Source of the DNA: RFSX01 sp965230215
GTDB taxonomy: Bacteria > Bacteroidota > Bacteroidia > Chitinophagales > Saprospiraceae
Reading direction: 5' to 3'
Assembly: GCA_965230215.1 (NCBI GenBank)
Contig: CBDDKN010000002.1
Coordinates: 248,001-312,000 of the forward strand
DNA length: 64,000 bases
The notes under the pieces were generated by a model. It ran no database searches, was not told where the DNA came from, and saw only the letters and a program-made list of their open reading frames with translations. Each line of letters starts with the position of its first letter. The first letter of the stretch is position 1. Made by a program: the position numbers and the translations under genes. Below, piece by piece: positions 1 to 9,593 of this stretch.

Positions 1-93
1 TCCAGAAAAGAGTTTTACATCTACCATACTAAAGATATCTTTGACGGCGAAAATAAGAAAGTGCTGCAACAATTACTTATATGGCTTGTCTAA
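1..93 (+). CDS. C-terminal end of an unidentified protein (5' truncated)
   Basis: An open frame runs from the first base to a TAA at 91-93 and encodes the last 30 residues of a protein whose start lies outside the window. The tail is charged and then hydrophobic (it ends LLIWLV). It is too short for me to assign a family. The EamA gene begins 16 bases downstream on the same strand, so the two could be co-transcribed. That this is coding rests only on the open frame and the close spacing. Confidence 0.4.
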   Translation, partial: SRKEFYIYHTKDIFDGENKKVLQQLLIWLV

Positions 94-109
94 ATAGCTA
101 AATTATCAG

Positions 110-994
110 TTGAGTAAATTAATCAAATCCGAATCTTCTCTGGCATGGGTCCTGCTCATTATTCTCAGCCTTATCTGGGGCAGTTCATTTATTCTGATTA
201 AAAAGGCGCTTATAAGTTTTACGCCTCTGGAAGTTGGCGCCGCAAGAATTACCATTTCATTCCTGGCTTTCCTGCCTCTTTTTTTTAAAAATCTGAAGAA
301 GATTCCCTGGCAAAAATGGCGTTGGTTTGCTTTGGTAGGAATCTGCGGAAGTGGTATACCCGCTTTCCTTTTTGCGATAGGCCAAACAAAAATACCAAGC
401 AGTATTGCGGGTGTCATAAACAGCATGACCCCAATATTCACACTTCTACTTGCTGTTATGTTCTTTTCTGGTAAATTGATCAAAAGGCAGGCATACGGCA
501 TACTTATGGGATTCGGTGGTGCTCTGCTCCTTTTCTTTATCAAGAAAGAAGGAGAGTTGATATTCCCGATCAGCTATGCTTTATTACTCGTTCTAGCCAC
601 GGTTTCTTATGCCATAAGTGGCAATACAGTTGGACGCTTTCTCTCGGGTGTGCGGCCGACGATCATCAGCGTTGTATCTTTTTGCCTAATAGGGCCTTTC
701 ATGTTGGCTTATCTACTCAGCAGTGATTTTATTTCACATATACAAAATTCAGATTACGGCTTACAATCTTTTGCCGCAGTATGCACACTCTCTTTGGTGG
801 GGACCTTTCTTGCCAATATCCTTTTCTTCCGCTTAATACAGCTGACCGATGCGGTTTTCTCTTCTTCTGTTAGTTTCATTATTCCTATTGTAGCTCTCGG
901 ATGGGGAATTCTTGACGGAGAGCTGATAACTGTCTTTCATCTGCTGGCTCTCATCTTTATTCTGACAGGGGTCTTCCTCGCAAAAAGGAAGTAA
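110..994 (+). CDS. EamA/DMT-family membrane transporter
   Basis: This 294-residue, very hydrophobic protein has about ten predicted membrane segments arranged as two EamA repeats, the usual length and layout of drug/metabolite exporters (DMT superfamily, inner membrane). The opening segment ends in the family-typical WGSSFILIKKAL, and the second half has the matching LVGTFLANILFF segment with a Pro/Gly-rich final helix. The start is a TTG at 110. I kept it because the first membrane segment follows directly and no ATG lies before it. The stop is 1 base from the convergent stop of the carbonic-anhydrase-like gene. The substrate cannot be read from sequence; members export amino acids, metabolites or drugs. 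A second, distinct EamA gene lies at 20401. Confidence 0.85.
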   Translation: MSKLIKSESSLAWVLLIILSLIWGSSFILIKKALISFTPLEVGAARITISFLAFLPLFFKNLKKIPWQKWRWFALVGICGSGIPAFLFAIGQTKIPSSIAGVINSMTPIFTLLLAVMFFSGKLIKRQAYGILMGFGGALLLFFIKKEGELIFPISYALLLVLATVSYAISGNTVGRFLSGVRPTIISVVSFCLIGPFMLAYLLSSDFISHIQNSDYGLQSFAAVCTLSLVGTFLANILFFRLIQLTDAVFSSSVSFIIPIVALGWGILDGELITVFHLLALIFILTGVFLAKRK

Positions 995-995
995 G

Positions 996-1511
996 TTATT
1001 TTCTATACCACTCTTTGTATTTCATATAAGCCTGTGCCGTTCCTTCTATGTAGATCTGAGCATTAAGCTTATCGATTGGCTTTAACTTTTTGGCAGGTGT
1101 CCCCGCATATATAAAACCTGATTCCAGTTTTGTTCCTGACGTCACCACTGCCCCAGCTGCGATAATTGTATTTGAAGGCACAATGACATCATCCAGAATA
1201 ATAGCACCCATCCCAACCAAAACATCAGAATGAATCTGGCATCCATGTATGATGGCTTTGTGACCTACGCTTACTCTATCATGAAGAATGGTATCAGACC
1301 TACCCACCGTGCCATGTATGATGGCACCATCCTGAATATTGCAATCTTTACCAATTCGAATTTTATTGCAATCGCCTCGTATGACAACCTGAAACCAAAC
1401 ACTACAATTCTCAGAGATGACAACATCACCTGTTATAGTTGCGTTATCCGACACCCAGGCAGATGTATCTATTTGAGGTGTTTTTCCGTTGACTTCTAGA
1501 ATGAGTGCCAT
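996..1511 (-). CDS. Gamma-carbonic-anhydrase-like hexapeptide-repeat protein
   Basis: This 171-residue protein is made of left-handed beta-helix hexapeptide repeats from about residue 10 to 145 and belongs to the YrdA/PaaY/gamma-carbonic anhydrase group. The metal-binding pattern is visible: a histidine in the GAIIHGT segment and a pair in SVGHKAIIHGC, spaced as in zinc-binding family members. The C-terminal helix (YMKYKEWYRK) caps the helix as usual. Its ATG overlaps the TAA of the upstream TraB/GumN gene by one base (TAATG), which suggests translational coupling. A role in CO2/bicarbonate or thioester chemistry is possible, but many close homologues lack proven carbonic anhydrase activity. 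Confidence 0.85.
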   Translation of the reverse strand: MALILEVNGKTPQIDTSAWVSDNATITGDVVISENCSVWFQVVIRGDCNKIRIGKDCNIQDGAIIHGTVGRSDTILHDRVSVGHKAIIHGCQIHSDVLVGMGAIILDDVIVPSNTIIAAGAVVTSGTKLESGFIYAGTPAKKLKPIDKLNAQIYIEGTAQAYMKYKEWYRK

Positions 1512-2437
1512 TACAGTTCAGAACTTACGGGTGTCAGCTTATATCCTTCAGCTTTCAAAAGCTTGATTACACCTTGCTCACCCGCAAGATGCCCCGCTCC
1601 AACGGCAAAGAAAGTTGTGCCTTCTTTCATCATGCTGGACATCACAGGAATCCAGTTTCTGTTTCTCTGATTCAACAAAAGATCTTCATATCCACTGATG
1701 CCTTCGTCTTCAGCCATAGCATCGACCATAAGATTGATGTTCTGGGATTTGTACATATCGATCATTTGATCAAAAGCATCATTTTCAGTATCAGAACTCT
1801 TGATGGTCTCCAACAACATATCCGCCTGGTCCTGATAAGGAATAGAGTCAAAAACACTCATTTGAAATTCAATCGTCTCAAGTCCCTCTACTTCTTTCTC
1901 AGATTGCTGACATAGGTCAAACAGTTCCATCTCATATGAACGCATACCAGAGTCTCCTTGAAGACCAACACCAAACTCCATATCTCCACTTGCGAATACG
2001 GTCAGAAACATTGGCTTCAACCTTTCGAGAAAAAACATTGGAATACCCATATCGTCGAAATGTGTTTTGACAAAGTCATAGTCCTCTTCATTGTAGAGAT
2101 CCTTCAAAGTCATACCATCATTCATAAAGGCTTTTGAAAGCAAACCCATTTGCTTCGACATGTCAAACATATCATCCATGTCGATTTCAAAAACAACCGA
2201 TTCTGAAGCATCGAAAGCTGCAAGCGTGCCCTTAGGCCAGTAGAAGTCTTCCTTGGTGATCAAGTGGATTGTCCCGTAGAGATAAGATTCCTCTTCGAGC
2301 TCATTTCCTTCTATCTTCCAAAGTAAGGCATTGGCAAGTTTGGCATCAACTGCTGATGGCTCTGGTAGTTGTTTCTGTGTCTTGCATGACCAGGAAAAAA
2401 CAATTACAAAGGCAAGGAAGAATATTCTTTTTAACAT
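1511..2437 (-). CDS. TraB/GumN-family lipoprotein
   Basis: This is a 308-residue lipoprotein. The N-terminal hydrophobic segment ends in the lipobox FSWSC (Cys at about residue 18), so the mature protein should be anchored on the periplasmic side of a membrane. The TraB/GumN fold is indicated by the N-terminal SYLYGTIHLI motif, the long acidic helical middle, and the C-terminal FFAVGAGHLAGEQGVIKLL motif, which carries the second conserved GxxH. TraB-family proteins resemble Tiki metallopeptidases, but a bacterial substrate is generally unknown. It lies 3 bases downstream of rlmB and overlaps the next gene by one base, so the three form a compact minus-strand unit. Confidence 0.85.
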   Translation of the reverse strand: MLKRIFFLAFVIVFSWSCKTQKQLPEPSAVDAKLANALLWKIEGNELEEESYLYGTIHLITKEDFYWPKGTLAAFDASESVVFEIDMDDMFDMSKQMGLLSKAFMNDGMTLKDLYNEEDYDFVKTHFDDMGIPMFFLERLKPMFLTVFASGDMEFGVGLQGDSGMRSYEMELFDLCQQSEKEVEGLETIEFQMSVFDSIPYQDQADMLLETIKSSDTENDAFDQMIDMYKSQNINLMVDAMAEDEGISGYEDLLLNQRNRNWIPVMSSMMKEGTTFFAVGAGHLAGEQGVIKLLKAEGYKLTPVSSEL

Positions 2438-2440
2438 AGA

Positions 2441-3181
2441 TTACTGATGTCTTGAATTATAAATTTGGCTCATTAAAATGGCTCCCGCCACGGACACATT
2501 TAATGATTCAACACGTTTCGTGCCCGGAATGCTTAAGGTATGATCAGAAAGAGATAGAATCTCTCTGGATACACCTTTCCCTTCTGAACCCAGTATCAGG
2601 GCAATTGGTTCATTCAAATCTATCTTTTCAGAATCAGAGTTGTCGGGCATATCTGCTGCCACCAGTTGAATTCCTGAAGCTTTCATATACTCCAAAGCAG
2701 TTTTAAGATTGTTCTCCCGGCATATATGTATGTCTTTAATCGCTCCCGCTGATGTCTTGTATGTAAAAGAGTTAATCAGGGCTGTTTTCTTAAATGGCAC
2801 CACGATTCCATCACAATCGAACCACACAGCAGATCGTGCCAAGGCCCCTATATTTCGAACATCTTCTATGCCATCCAGTACAAGTAAGAAAGGTACCCTG
2901 CCCTGTTCATACAACAGCGGGACCAATTCATCGGTGGTGTAATATTCAACGATGGCCAATTGTGCCACAATACCCTGATGGTTGGCATTTGAGGCCAGAG
3001 CTGCCAGCTTTTGCTTGGGTACATACTGAAGTGGCGTTCTGTTCTCCCGCGCCATCTTCCGAATATGCCTTTCAAGTTCCCCCCGCATATCCTTGTCTAT
3101 CCATAATTTTTCCAGTCTGACAGACTGTTCAAGGGCATCTAATACAGGTTTTCGGCCAATTAATAACTTATCTTTTTCCAT
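2441..3181 (-). CDS. rlmB: 23S rRNA (guanosine-2'-O-)-methyltransferase RlmB (TrmH/SpoU family)
   Basis: At 246 residues this matches the usual RlmB length. The N-terminal substrate-binding domain (about 1-75, beginning LLIGRKPVLDAL) is followed by the SPOUT methyltransferase domain. All three TrmH motifs are visible: DGIEDVRNIGALARSA (motif 1), ILGSEGKGVS (motif 2), and IPGTKRVESLNVSVAGAI (motif 3, the SAM-binding trefoil knot). It should methylate the 2'-O of a guanosine in 23S rRNA, by family G2251. It is the first gene of a three-gene minus-strand unit and is divergent from the M36 peptidase gene. I cannot separate RlmB from close TrmH paralogues with certainty, but the N-terminal domain favours RlmB. 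Confidence 0.88.
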   Translation of the reverse strand: MEKDKLLIGRKPVLDALEQSVRLEKLWIDKDMRGELERHIRKMARENRTPLQYVPKQKLAALASNANHQGIVAQLAIVEYYTTDELVPLLYEQGRVPFLLVLDGIEDVRNIGALARSAVWFDCDGIVVPFKKTALINSFTYKTSAGAIKDIHICRENNLKTALEYMKASGIQLVAADMPDNSDSEKIDLNEPIALILGSEGKGVSREILSLSDHTLSIPGTKRVESLNVSVAGAILMSQIYNSRHQ

Positions 3182-3306
3182 ACGGATCTAAAACTACAAA
3201 TTGAACAAGACTAATTTTTTTTCTGTTGAAAAAAAATAGTTGCAAGGCGCTTACACCCAACTCAAAATATAATAATGTCTTCAATTGTCTTTACGGAATG
3301 TAAAAC

Positions 3307-3323
3307 TGACTTATCATAAGTCA
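3307..3323. promoter_or_regulatory. 17-bp perfect palindrome upstream of the M36 peptidase gene
   Basis: TGACTTAT-C-ATAAGTCA is a perfect inverted repeat with a single central base. It lies 44 bases before the M36 start in the rlmB/M36 divergent spacer. Symmetry and position fit an operator for a dimeric regulator. No clear TAnnTTTG box was found beside it, so the promoter itself is not placed. The arms are too AT-rich, and the loop far too short, for a terminator. Confidence 0.35.
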
Positions 3324-3367
3324 ATTTAATTATATATTCACGAGCAAAATTTAAAAGTTCAACACTT

Positions 3368-6300
3368 ATGAATAAAAATTTACTACTTCTGATCCTGATG
3401 ATTGTATGGGTCAATGTTTTTGCACAGAATTCCAAAAAATCTGTGGGAGATAAATTCCTACGAGATAACCAGGCTGTTCTTCAAATTAGTGATCTGGATA
3501 TACAAGATGCCAGAATCGCAGACATGTATACCTCCGAACATAACGGACTTACCCATATTTATTACAATCAGACTCATAATGGCATCCCGGTTTACAATGC
3601 CATCTTGAATCTTAATATCACCAAAACCAACAATGTTTTATTTTATCACAATGGTTTTGTGAAAGATATTGACTCGAAGGTCAATACCAACAAATCTAGA
3701 TTGTCTTCTGTAGATGCTATTACATCTACTGCGCTTGCTCTTGGGATCCAAAACCCTGACAGGGCACAAGCTTTAAAAAGAATAAACAACAGAGGAGAAG
3801 AGATTTTTGCTCAAACCAACTTCTCTAAAGATGAAATCAGAGTCAGACAAATATATTTTGAGGATTCTGAAACCGACGTGAAACTTGCTTATGAAGTGAG
3901 TTTCCACCAAAGCAACAGCACTGACAGTTGGAGCAGTAAGGTTGATGCAGTAACAGGTACTGTTATCGAACTTGAAAACAGAACAGTCTACTGCAGTCAC
4001 GCACCTGGTAAGTATCATAAACACAGCCCATCTTGTGCACCCGCAAAGGAAAGCTATTCAAGTGCTGTTCCTTTTGGACACAGTAAGATGTCAGCAAGCT
4101 ACAGAGTCTACCCTGTTCCTTTAGAGAGTCCCGTACATGGTGCTCAGGAATTGGTCACCGATCCGCATTTCCCTGATGCTTCTCCTTTTGGATGGCATGA
4201 TATAGATGGCATTGAAGGACCTGAATACACCATTACAAGAGGTAATAATGTACACGCCTACAATGACGAGAACAATGATGGTCAAAGCCTTGGAGATGAA
4301 CCGGATGGAGGCACTGATTTGTTATTTGATATTCCGCACGATCTCTTGTTAGAGCCTGACTTCAACAGAGAATCAGATGTTGTGAATCTATTCTATGCCA
4401 ACAATATGATCCATGATATTACGTATCTCACAGGATTTAACGAGGAGGCAGGTAACTTCCAGGCCAACAACTATGGCAATGGCGGTTTGGACTCGGATTA
4501 TGTTGTAGCGCACTCATTGGATGGATCAGGTGTTAACAATGCCAATTTTTCAATTGTACCTGATGGCGTAAGAGGAAATATGAACATGTTCCGCTGGTCA
4601 ATTCCGCAATCAAGATTGTTTTCAATCCTTGAACCTTCAGAATTGTCAAAAGATTATCAGAATGGTGCAGCAGGCGCAGGCTGGGGTTTCAATGAAAACT
4701 ATGCTGGATTTGATATCACAGCAGAACTGGCCCCCGCATATGATGATGATCCACAATTCTCTAATAATGTATGTGGTGAGGTAATCAATGCCGAAGAAGT
4801 TGAGGGTAAGATAGCTATGATCTACAGAGGAAGATGTGAATTTGGTACCAAATCTTTGAATGCACAGAATGCAGGGGCGATAGCAGTAATCATCTGTAAT
4901 GTACCCGGAGCAGGTAATGACCCTACCAGTGATGGTAACGATCCTATATCTAATGGAATGGGGCCAGGTGCCAATGGTGCTAGCGTAACTATACCGGTTT
5001 TTGCATTGGGATTTGAAGATTGTAATAGAATTGTTGCAACCATTGAAGAAGGAAATAGCGTGGTAGGGAGAATCCTGGCTGAAGAAACAGGAGGCCCTGC
5101 TGAAGTGAGTTCAGGATTCGATAACGGCATTATATTTCATGAGTTTGGTCACGGCATCAGTTCAAGATTAACAGGTGGTCCTAACCAGGTCTGTCTTGGC
5201 AATGATGAGCAGATGGGTGAAGGATGGTCAGATTTCTTTGCCCTGGCCTTAACAGTAGAGCCAGGTGACAGAGGAGAAGATGCAAGAGGAATTGGTTCAT
5301 TTGTACAGGGTGAAGACAGAACAGGTAGAGGAATCCGAAGATTCCCTTACTCTACAGACATGAATGTTAACCCTCAGACTTTCAAGGATATCAAAGCTAC
5401 CGCTGCTCCTCACCCACTGGGTGAAGTCTGGGTAGACATGCTTTGGGATATCTTCTGGGGCTATGTCGACAAATACGGATATGATGCAGACTGGACGAAT
5501 ACTGAATCTGGCAACTTCAAAGCAGTTCAACTTGTACTTGACGGCATGAAGATTCAGGGTTGTAACCCTGGATTCATAAGAGGAAGAGATGCCATCATAG
5601 CAGCTGAGGAAGCCAATACAGGAGGTGAAAACAAATGTATGCTCTGGGAGATGTTTGCACGCAGAGGTCTTGGATATTTCGCTGATGGTGGTTCATCCAA
5701 CAATAGAAATGATGGAACGGAAAACTTCGATCCGCTTCCAGAGTGTCTGAAGACACTTAAGATTTATAAGGACCTGCCTGAGTTGGTTGAAGTTGACACA
5801 GATATAGAAGTACAATTAATCATTGCAAATCACAAAGATGAAACGGTTGAGAATGTTCTCGTAACAGATGAAATTCCTGAGGGCATGTCTTACGTAATGG
5901 GTTCTTCAAATGAGGAACCGATTGTAATTGGTAACTCAATCAATTTTGAATTTGATTCACTAAGATCACAGGAGTGGGATACCATTACTTTCAGCTTACA
6001 ACATGATAACACTTTGAACTCCACAGTTCTGTTTAATAACAGAGTGGAGACACCGGAGGAATTGAATGAGTGGCAAAGAGAGTTGATCGCTGATCAAACC
6101 AATATCTTCAGATTGAATTCAAACACTGTTTTCCCAACTTACTCGGGTGAAAGTTGCTGGTTCGTACAGGAGATAGATGATGATACCGAAGCAAGTATCC
6201 GATTCGATAATATTGAAGTTGTCGGAGAAAGACCAGCAGTCAGGTTCTGGCACAGAATCAATACAGAATTTGCAAGAAATGGAGGATTTGTAGAAATATC

Positions 6301-6952
6301 CACTGATGGCGTAATCTGGACTGATGTAAAAGACTTGTTTATCAGAAATGGCTATGAGTGCCCTCTTGCGTTTACAACCTTCGCCATTCCTGCACTCCAG
6401 GCTTTCTCTGGCAGAACAGAAGAGAACGATTATGTAGACAGCTACATCGATCTTACGGATTACATCGGACAAACGATATCACTTAAATTCAGATTTGGTA
6501 CCAACTCTGGGGATATGCAGACGGTCAATAATGAAGTATTCCCGGCAGATGGTGGATGGTTTATTGATGATGTAGACTTGATAGATCTTGTTATCGATGA
6601 GACACAAGCTTGTATAAGCGCAGATAGCGATATCGCTTGTACGGAAGATTTCACATCTGTGTTGGATCCGCAGTTGATCAGCAGCAATACAGAAGCTGAA
6701 GAGCTGTTGACGTCTATGCGCATCTACCCTAACCCGGCTTCAGATTTTATAATCATTGATCTGGCTAATAAATACACTGAAAATGCAAGAATCGAAATCA
6801 GTGATGCAAGAGGTCAATTGGTTTATTCTGAAAATATTCGCGACAGAAGAAATGTGTTAAACATCAACACATCTGAACTCGCTACAGGCATCTATTTCGT
6901 TCAGTACAGAACCTTAGGTGAATTGATAACTCAGAAGGTAATAATTGAATAG
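3368..6952 (+). CDS. M36 (fungalysin-type) zinc metallopeptidase with PA domain and T9SS type A sorting domain
   Basis: This 1194-residue secreted peptidase has a signal peptide (about 1-19, ending VFAQ) and a fungalysin/thermolysin propeptide-like region (about 40-200). The M36 catalytic domain carries HEFGHGIS at about residue 591 and the third ligand in EGWSDFF about 35 residues on. A protease-associated (PA) domain sits before the catalytic motif at about 465-560 (EGKIAMIYRGRCEFG). After the catalytic part come a DUF11-like beta domain (about 800-890) and a MAM/immune-inhibitor-like beta domain (about 915-1080). The last 80 residues are a T9SS type A signal (MRIYPNPASDF ... GIYFVQYR). It should be exported and cell-surface-bound or released, degrading external protein. 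It stands alone between a palindromic candidate operator and a strong terminator. Confidence 0.93.
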   Translation: MNKNLLLLILMIVWVNVFAQNSKKSVGDKFLRDNQAVLQISDLDIQDARIADMYTSEHNGLTHIYYNQTHNGIPVYNAILNLNITKTNNVLFYHNGFVKDIDSKVNTNKSRLSSVDAITSTALALGIQNPDRAQALKRINNRGEEIFAQTNFSKDEIRVRQIYFEDSETDVKLAYEVSFHQSNSTDSWSSKVDAVTGTVIELENRTVYCSHAPGKYHKHSPSCAPAKESYSSAVPFGHSKMSASYRVYPVPLESPVHGAQELVTDPHFPDASPFGWHDIDGIEGPEYTITRGNNVHAYNDENNDGQSLGDEPDGGTDLLFDIPHDLLLEPDFNRESDVVNLFYANNMIHDITYLTGFNEEAGNFQANNYGNGGLDSDYVVAHSLDGSGVNNANFSIVPDGVRGNMNMFRWSIPQSRLFSILEPSELSKDYQNGAAGAGWGFNENYAGFDITAELAPAYDDDPQFSNNVCGEVINAEEVEGKIAMIYRGRCEFGTKSLNAQNAGAIAVIICNVPGAGNDPTSDGNDPISNGMGPGANGASVTIPVFALGFEDCNRIVATIEEGNSVVGRILAEETGGPAEVSSGFDNGIIFHEFGHGISSRLTGGPNQVCLGNDEQMGEGWSDFFALALTVEPGDRGEDARGIGSFVQGEDRTGRGIRRFPYSTDMNVNPQTFKDIKATAAPHPLGEVWVDMLWDIFWGYVDKYGYDADWTNTESGNFKAVQLVLDGMKIQGCNPGFIRGRDAIIAAEEANTGGENKCMLWEMFARRGLGYFADGGSSNNRNDGTENFDPLPECLKTLKIYKDLPELVEVDTDIEVQLIIANHKDETVENVLVTDEIPEGMSYVMGSSNEEPIVIGNSINFEFDSLRSQEWDTITFSLQHDNTLNSTVLFNNRVETPEELNEWQRELIADQTNIFRLNSNTVFPTYSGESCWFVQEIDDDTEASIRFDNIEVVGERPAVRFWHRINTEFARNGGFVEISTDGVIWTDVKDLFIRNGYECPLAFTTFAIPALQAFSGRTEENDYVDSYIDLTDYIGQTISLKFRFGTNSGDMQTVNNEVFPADGGWFIDDVDLIDLVIDETQACISADSDIACTEDFTSVLDPQLISSNTEAEELLTSMRIYPNPASDFIIIDLANKYTENARIEISDARGQLVYSENIRDRRNVLNINTSELATGIYFVQYRTLGELITQKVIIE

Positions 6953-6970
6953 TATAGTAATTAGGTAAAT

Positions 6971-7007
6971 AAAAAAAGCGCCAGATTAAATTCTGGCGCT
7001 TTTTTTT
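6971..7007. terminator. Bidirectional intrinsic terminator
   Basis: AGCGCCAGA (6977-6985) pairs perfectly with TCTGGCGCT (6992-7000) around a 6-base loop. Runs of seven A before and seven T after make it work in both directions. It lies between the convergent ends of the M36 peptidase and the coiled-coil gene. Confidence 0.92.
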
Positions 7008-7028
7008 ATAGTACAAGTAATCAAGCGA

Positions 7029-8513
7029 CTACTCTTCTTCCTCTCCACTTATTTTGTCAATAATCTCTTCGATCTTATCTTCCACAACTTCTTTTACTTT
7101 CTCAGCTTTCTCCTTCAATTCGGCCGCCTTCTCTTCCAGCTGATATTTCTCAGAAACATCTTTGATCTCTGCAGTTACCTGTTCGACCTTCTCCTCAATA
7201 TTTTCTTCAATAACCTCTGATACAGCCTTCACATTGTCAACAACCTCTTCGATCGTTTCGGACACAGTATCCTTGATCTTATCCATGACAGATTCCTTTT
7301 GCTCTGAGGTTTCTTTTGTCTTCGGCTTTTTATTAATGGCTTTTGCCGCTTCAGATAGCTTGTCCGCAGATTCATCAAGCTCGGCAGCTTTCTTATCAAT
7401 CTCGTCAGCGATTTTAGCTTTTACAACTTCCTTTTGCTTCTTGATTTTAACCTTTTCTGCCTCTTTCTCCTGACGCTGCTTTTCCTTTTCCAAGCGGGCC
7501 TCCAGTTCTTTCTTGGTGGCCATCATGTCCGCTAGTTTGTGATTCTTGGAATCTATGCGTTCCTGAATCATCTGCATCTTGGCTTGACGAATTTGCATTT
7601 CCAACTGGCCTTGTGTTTCCCCAACACGTTTGTTTTGAAATGCCATGTCTTTTTCATCTCGCTTAATGGACTTATCCATCTTATCAATTGCAGAAAGCAA
7701 TCCCTGATATCTGCGTTCTAATCTACTTGAGCGATTGCCATTGCTGGCTTGATCTCCATATTTTTTCTCCTTGAACTTTTTGAAAGCACCATCAATGGAC
7801 TGCCACAAGCTGGATCTGTCTTCTCTGGTAAACTTCTCTTGCTTAAACTGATTCTGAAGATCTTTCAATTCATCAAAAATAGGCTTCAATCCAAGACCTT
7901 GATCCATTTTATCATTAATTAGTTCAAGTTGCTTTTTGAAGCGTTCCACATTCTCTTTTGACAACTTGGCCAACTCAGAATTTGCCTTGGTTCTAAACTC
8001 TTTTAGTCTTGTAAAAAGCTCATTGGTTGTGTGTTTCAATCTGTCTGCATGTTCGCGGAAAAGATTACGCTCACGTGACTGCTCAGCCACCTTTGACCAA
8101 AATCCTTTTAACTCTTCGAATACACCAGAATCGAATTCGTTCATGCGTGATATTCTATCCCTAAACTCATCTAACTCAGATTTGTAGAGATCAAATAATT
8201 TGGTGGATAACACGATGAAATGCCATTCAGTCTTAGCACGTGTAATGACATCCCCCCTTTGTACTCTAATGGTTTCAGGTAACAAGTCCTCAGTCATGGA
8301 AAGTGGCCTGTCCAAAGAATTGTGGCCTTCTGGGAATTCAACTTCCTTGTCCTCCCTCCATTCATCCATCAGTTTATTGTAGAATTCTTCGGTAGCCAGC
8401 GATTCAGGAAAGCTGTATAGCTTAACCAGATTTTCTTTTGGCAACAATTCAAGAGCAAGCAGTAGTTTGTTTTCATTCTCATCACTTCCCCACAAAACAA
8501 TTTTCTTTTTCAT
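7029..8513 (-). CDS. Coiled-coil protein with amphipathic-helical acidic/lysine C-terminal tail
   Basis: This is a cytoplasmic protein of 494 residues from the preferred ATG (a longer form from 8558 adds 15 residues). The N-terminal part (about 1-110, KKKIVLWGSDENENKLLLALEL) looks like a small globular domain. About 110-270 is helical, with Trp-containing repeats that resemble DUF349 (for example SSLWQSIDGAFKKFKEK); I hold that assignment loosely. From about 290 a continuous Lys/Glu/Gln-rich coiled coil leads into an apolipoprotein/LEA-like amphipathic tail of repeated EKxxEVxExIEE units ending GEEEE. There is no signal peptide or membrane segment. It lies directly downstream of asd on the same strand. 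The function is unknown; similar Bacteroidota proteins are usually annotated DUF349 or hypothetical. The internal ATG is preferred because the conserved-looking MKKKIVLWG begins there. Confidence 0.7.
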   Translation of the reverse strand: MKKKIVLWGSDENENKLLLALELLPKENLVKLYSFPESLATEEFYNKLMDEWREDKEVEFPEGHNSLDRPLSMTEDLLPETIRVQRGDVITRAKTEWHFIVLSTKLFDLYKSELDEFRDRISRMNEFDSGVFEELKGFWSKVAEQSRERNLFREHADRLKHTTNELFTRLKEFRTKANSELAKLSKENVERFKKQLELINDKMDQGLGLKPIFDELKDLQNQFKQEKFTREDRSSLWQSIDGAFKKFKEKKYGDQASNGNRSSRLERRYQGLLSAIDKMDKSIKRDEKDMAFQNKRVGETQGQLEMQIRQAKMQMIQERIDSKNHKLADMMATKKELEARLEKEKQRQEKEAEKVKIKKQKEVVKAKIADEIDKKAAELDESADKLSEAAKAINKKPKTKETSEQKESVMDKIKDTVSETIEEVVDNVKAVSEVIEENIEEKVEQVTAEIKDVSEKYQLEEKAAELKEKAEKVKEVVEDKIEEIIDKISGEEEE

Positions 8514-8582
8514 ATCAGTTCGTTCGTATTCCAGCCAGTCCGCAGACTTGCTGAGCATTAGTTCAGTAGTTTATTTCAATTA

Positions 8583-9575
8583 TTACTTAAGTTGTATCTT
8601 TTCTTGCAAAATCTGGACCGCATTTGTAGCAGCTCCTTTTCTCAAATTGTCAGCTACAATCCAGATATTCAATCCATTTGGAATTGACGCATCCCTTCTA
8701 ACTCTTCCAACAAAAACTTCGTCTTTTTTACGGGCGAAGCGTGGCATGGGATAACGTTTGTTATTAGTATCATCCTCTAATATGAGGCCTTTTTCATTTG
8801 AAAGCAATGCCTTCACATCATCAATCTCAAATTCGCGTTGAAATTCAATATTTACCGATTCGGAATGTCCGCCCTGGACAGGTACTCTTACAGCCGTAGC
8901 AGTGATGGCCATATCTGGGGCTGACATGATTTTGCGTGTTTCATGCACAAGTTTCATCTCTTCCTTGGTATAGTCATTATCCAGGAAGATATCACAGTGT
9001 GGGATACAGTTTTCATATATCGGATAATCGTACGCCATTGGATAATTTAGGTTTTCCGAGTTATCCCTCTCAAGATTATATTGTTCCACAGCATTTGCTC
9101 CAGTACCTGTAAAGCTTTGGTAAGTAGAAATAACCAGTCGTTTTATGCCATATTTCTTATGAAGTGGGTTCAGAGCAACTACCAACTGAATTGTAGAACA
9201 ATTAGGGTTGGCGATTAACATATCCTCATTTACAAGTTGAGAACCGTTAACCTCAGGGACAACCAATTTAACATTTTCATGCATTCTCCAAGCCGAAGAA
9301 TTATCGATAACACAAGTGCCGGCTTCAACAAATTTCTCAGCGAATTTCAAAGAAGTTGAACCACCCGCAGAAAACAATGCGTAATCAGGTTTGGCAGCAA
9401 TAGCATCTTCGATGGAAACAACCTTATATGGTCTGCCTAAATATTGTACTTCCTTTCCAACAGATCTTTGCGACGCGACAGGTATGAATTCATCGATTTG
9501 AATTCCCTGCTCCTCGAGTACTTCAATCATCTCTCGCCCCACCAATCCAGTAGCACCTACAACTGCTATTTTCAT
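8583..9575 (-). CDS. asd: Aspartate-semialdehyde dehydrogenase
   Basis: Asd reduces beta-aspartyl phosphate to aspartate-semialdehyde, the branch point for lysine/diaminopimelate, threonine and methionine synthesis. The 330-residue product starts MKIAVVGATGLVGREM (NADP-binding Rossmann motif). It carries the catalytic cysteine in ANPNCSTIQ, a GTGANAVEQ loop, and the substrate and base region RVPVQGGHSESV with the expected histidine. A longer frame begins at 9596. However, a TACATTTG -7 box lies at 9594-9601 on this strand, so transcription would begin after that codon; the start at 9575 is therefore chosen. It is followed by the coiled-coil gene (about 70 bases to its preferred start), probably in the same transcript. 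Confidence 0.93.
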   Translation of the reverse strand: MKIAVVGATGLVGREMIEVLEEQGIQIDEFIPVASQRSVGKEVQYLGRPYKVVSIEDAIAAKPDYALFSAGGSTSLKFAEKFVEAGTCVIDNSSAWRMHENVKLVVPEVNGSQLVNEDMLIANPNCSTIQLVVALNPLHKKYGIKRLVISTYQSFTGTGANAVEQYNLERDNSENLNYPMAYDYPIYENCIPHCDIFLDNDYTKEEMKLVHETRKIMSAPDMAITATAVRVPVQGGHSESVNIEFQREFEIDDVKALLSNEKGLILEDDTNNKRYPMPRFARKKDEVFVGRVRRDASIPNGLNIWIVADNLRKGAATNAVQILQEKIQLK

Positions 9576-9593
9576 ATTTGACAATTTAGCCTT

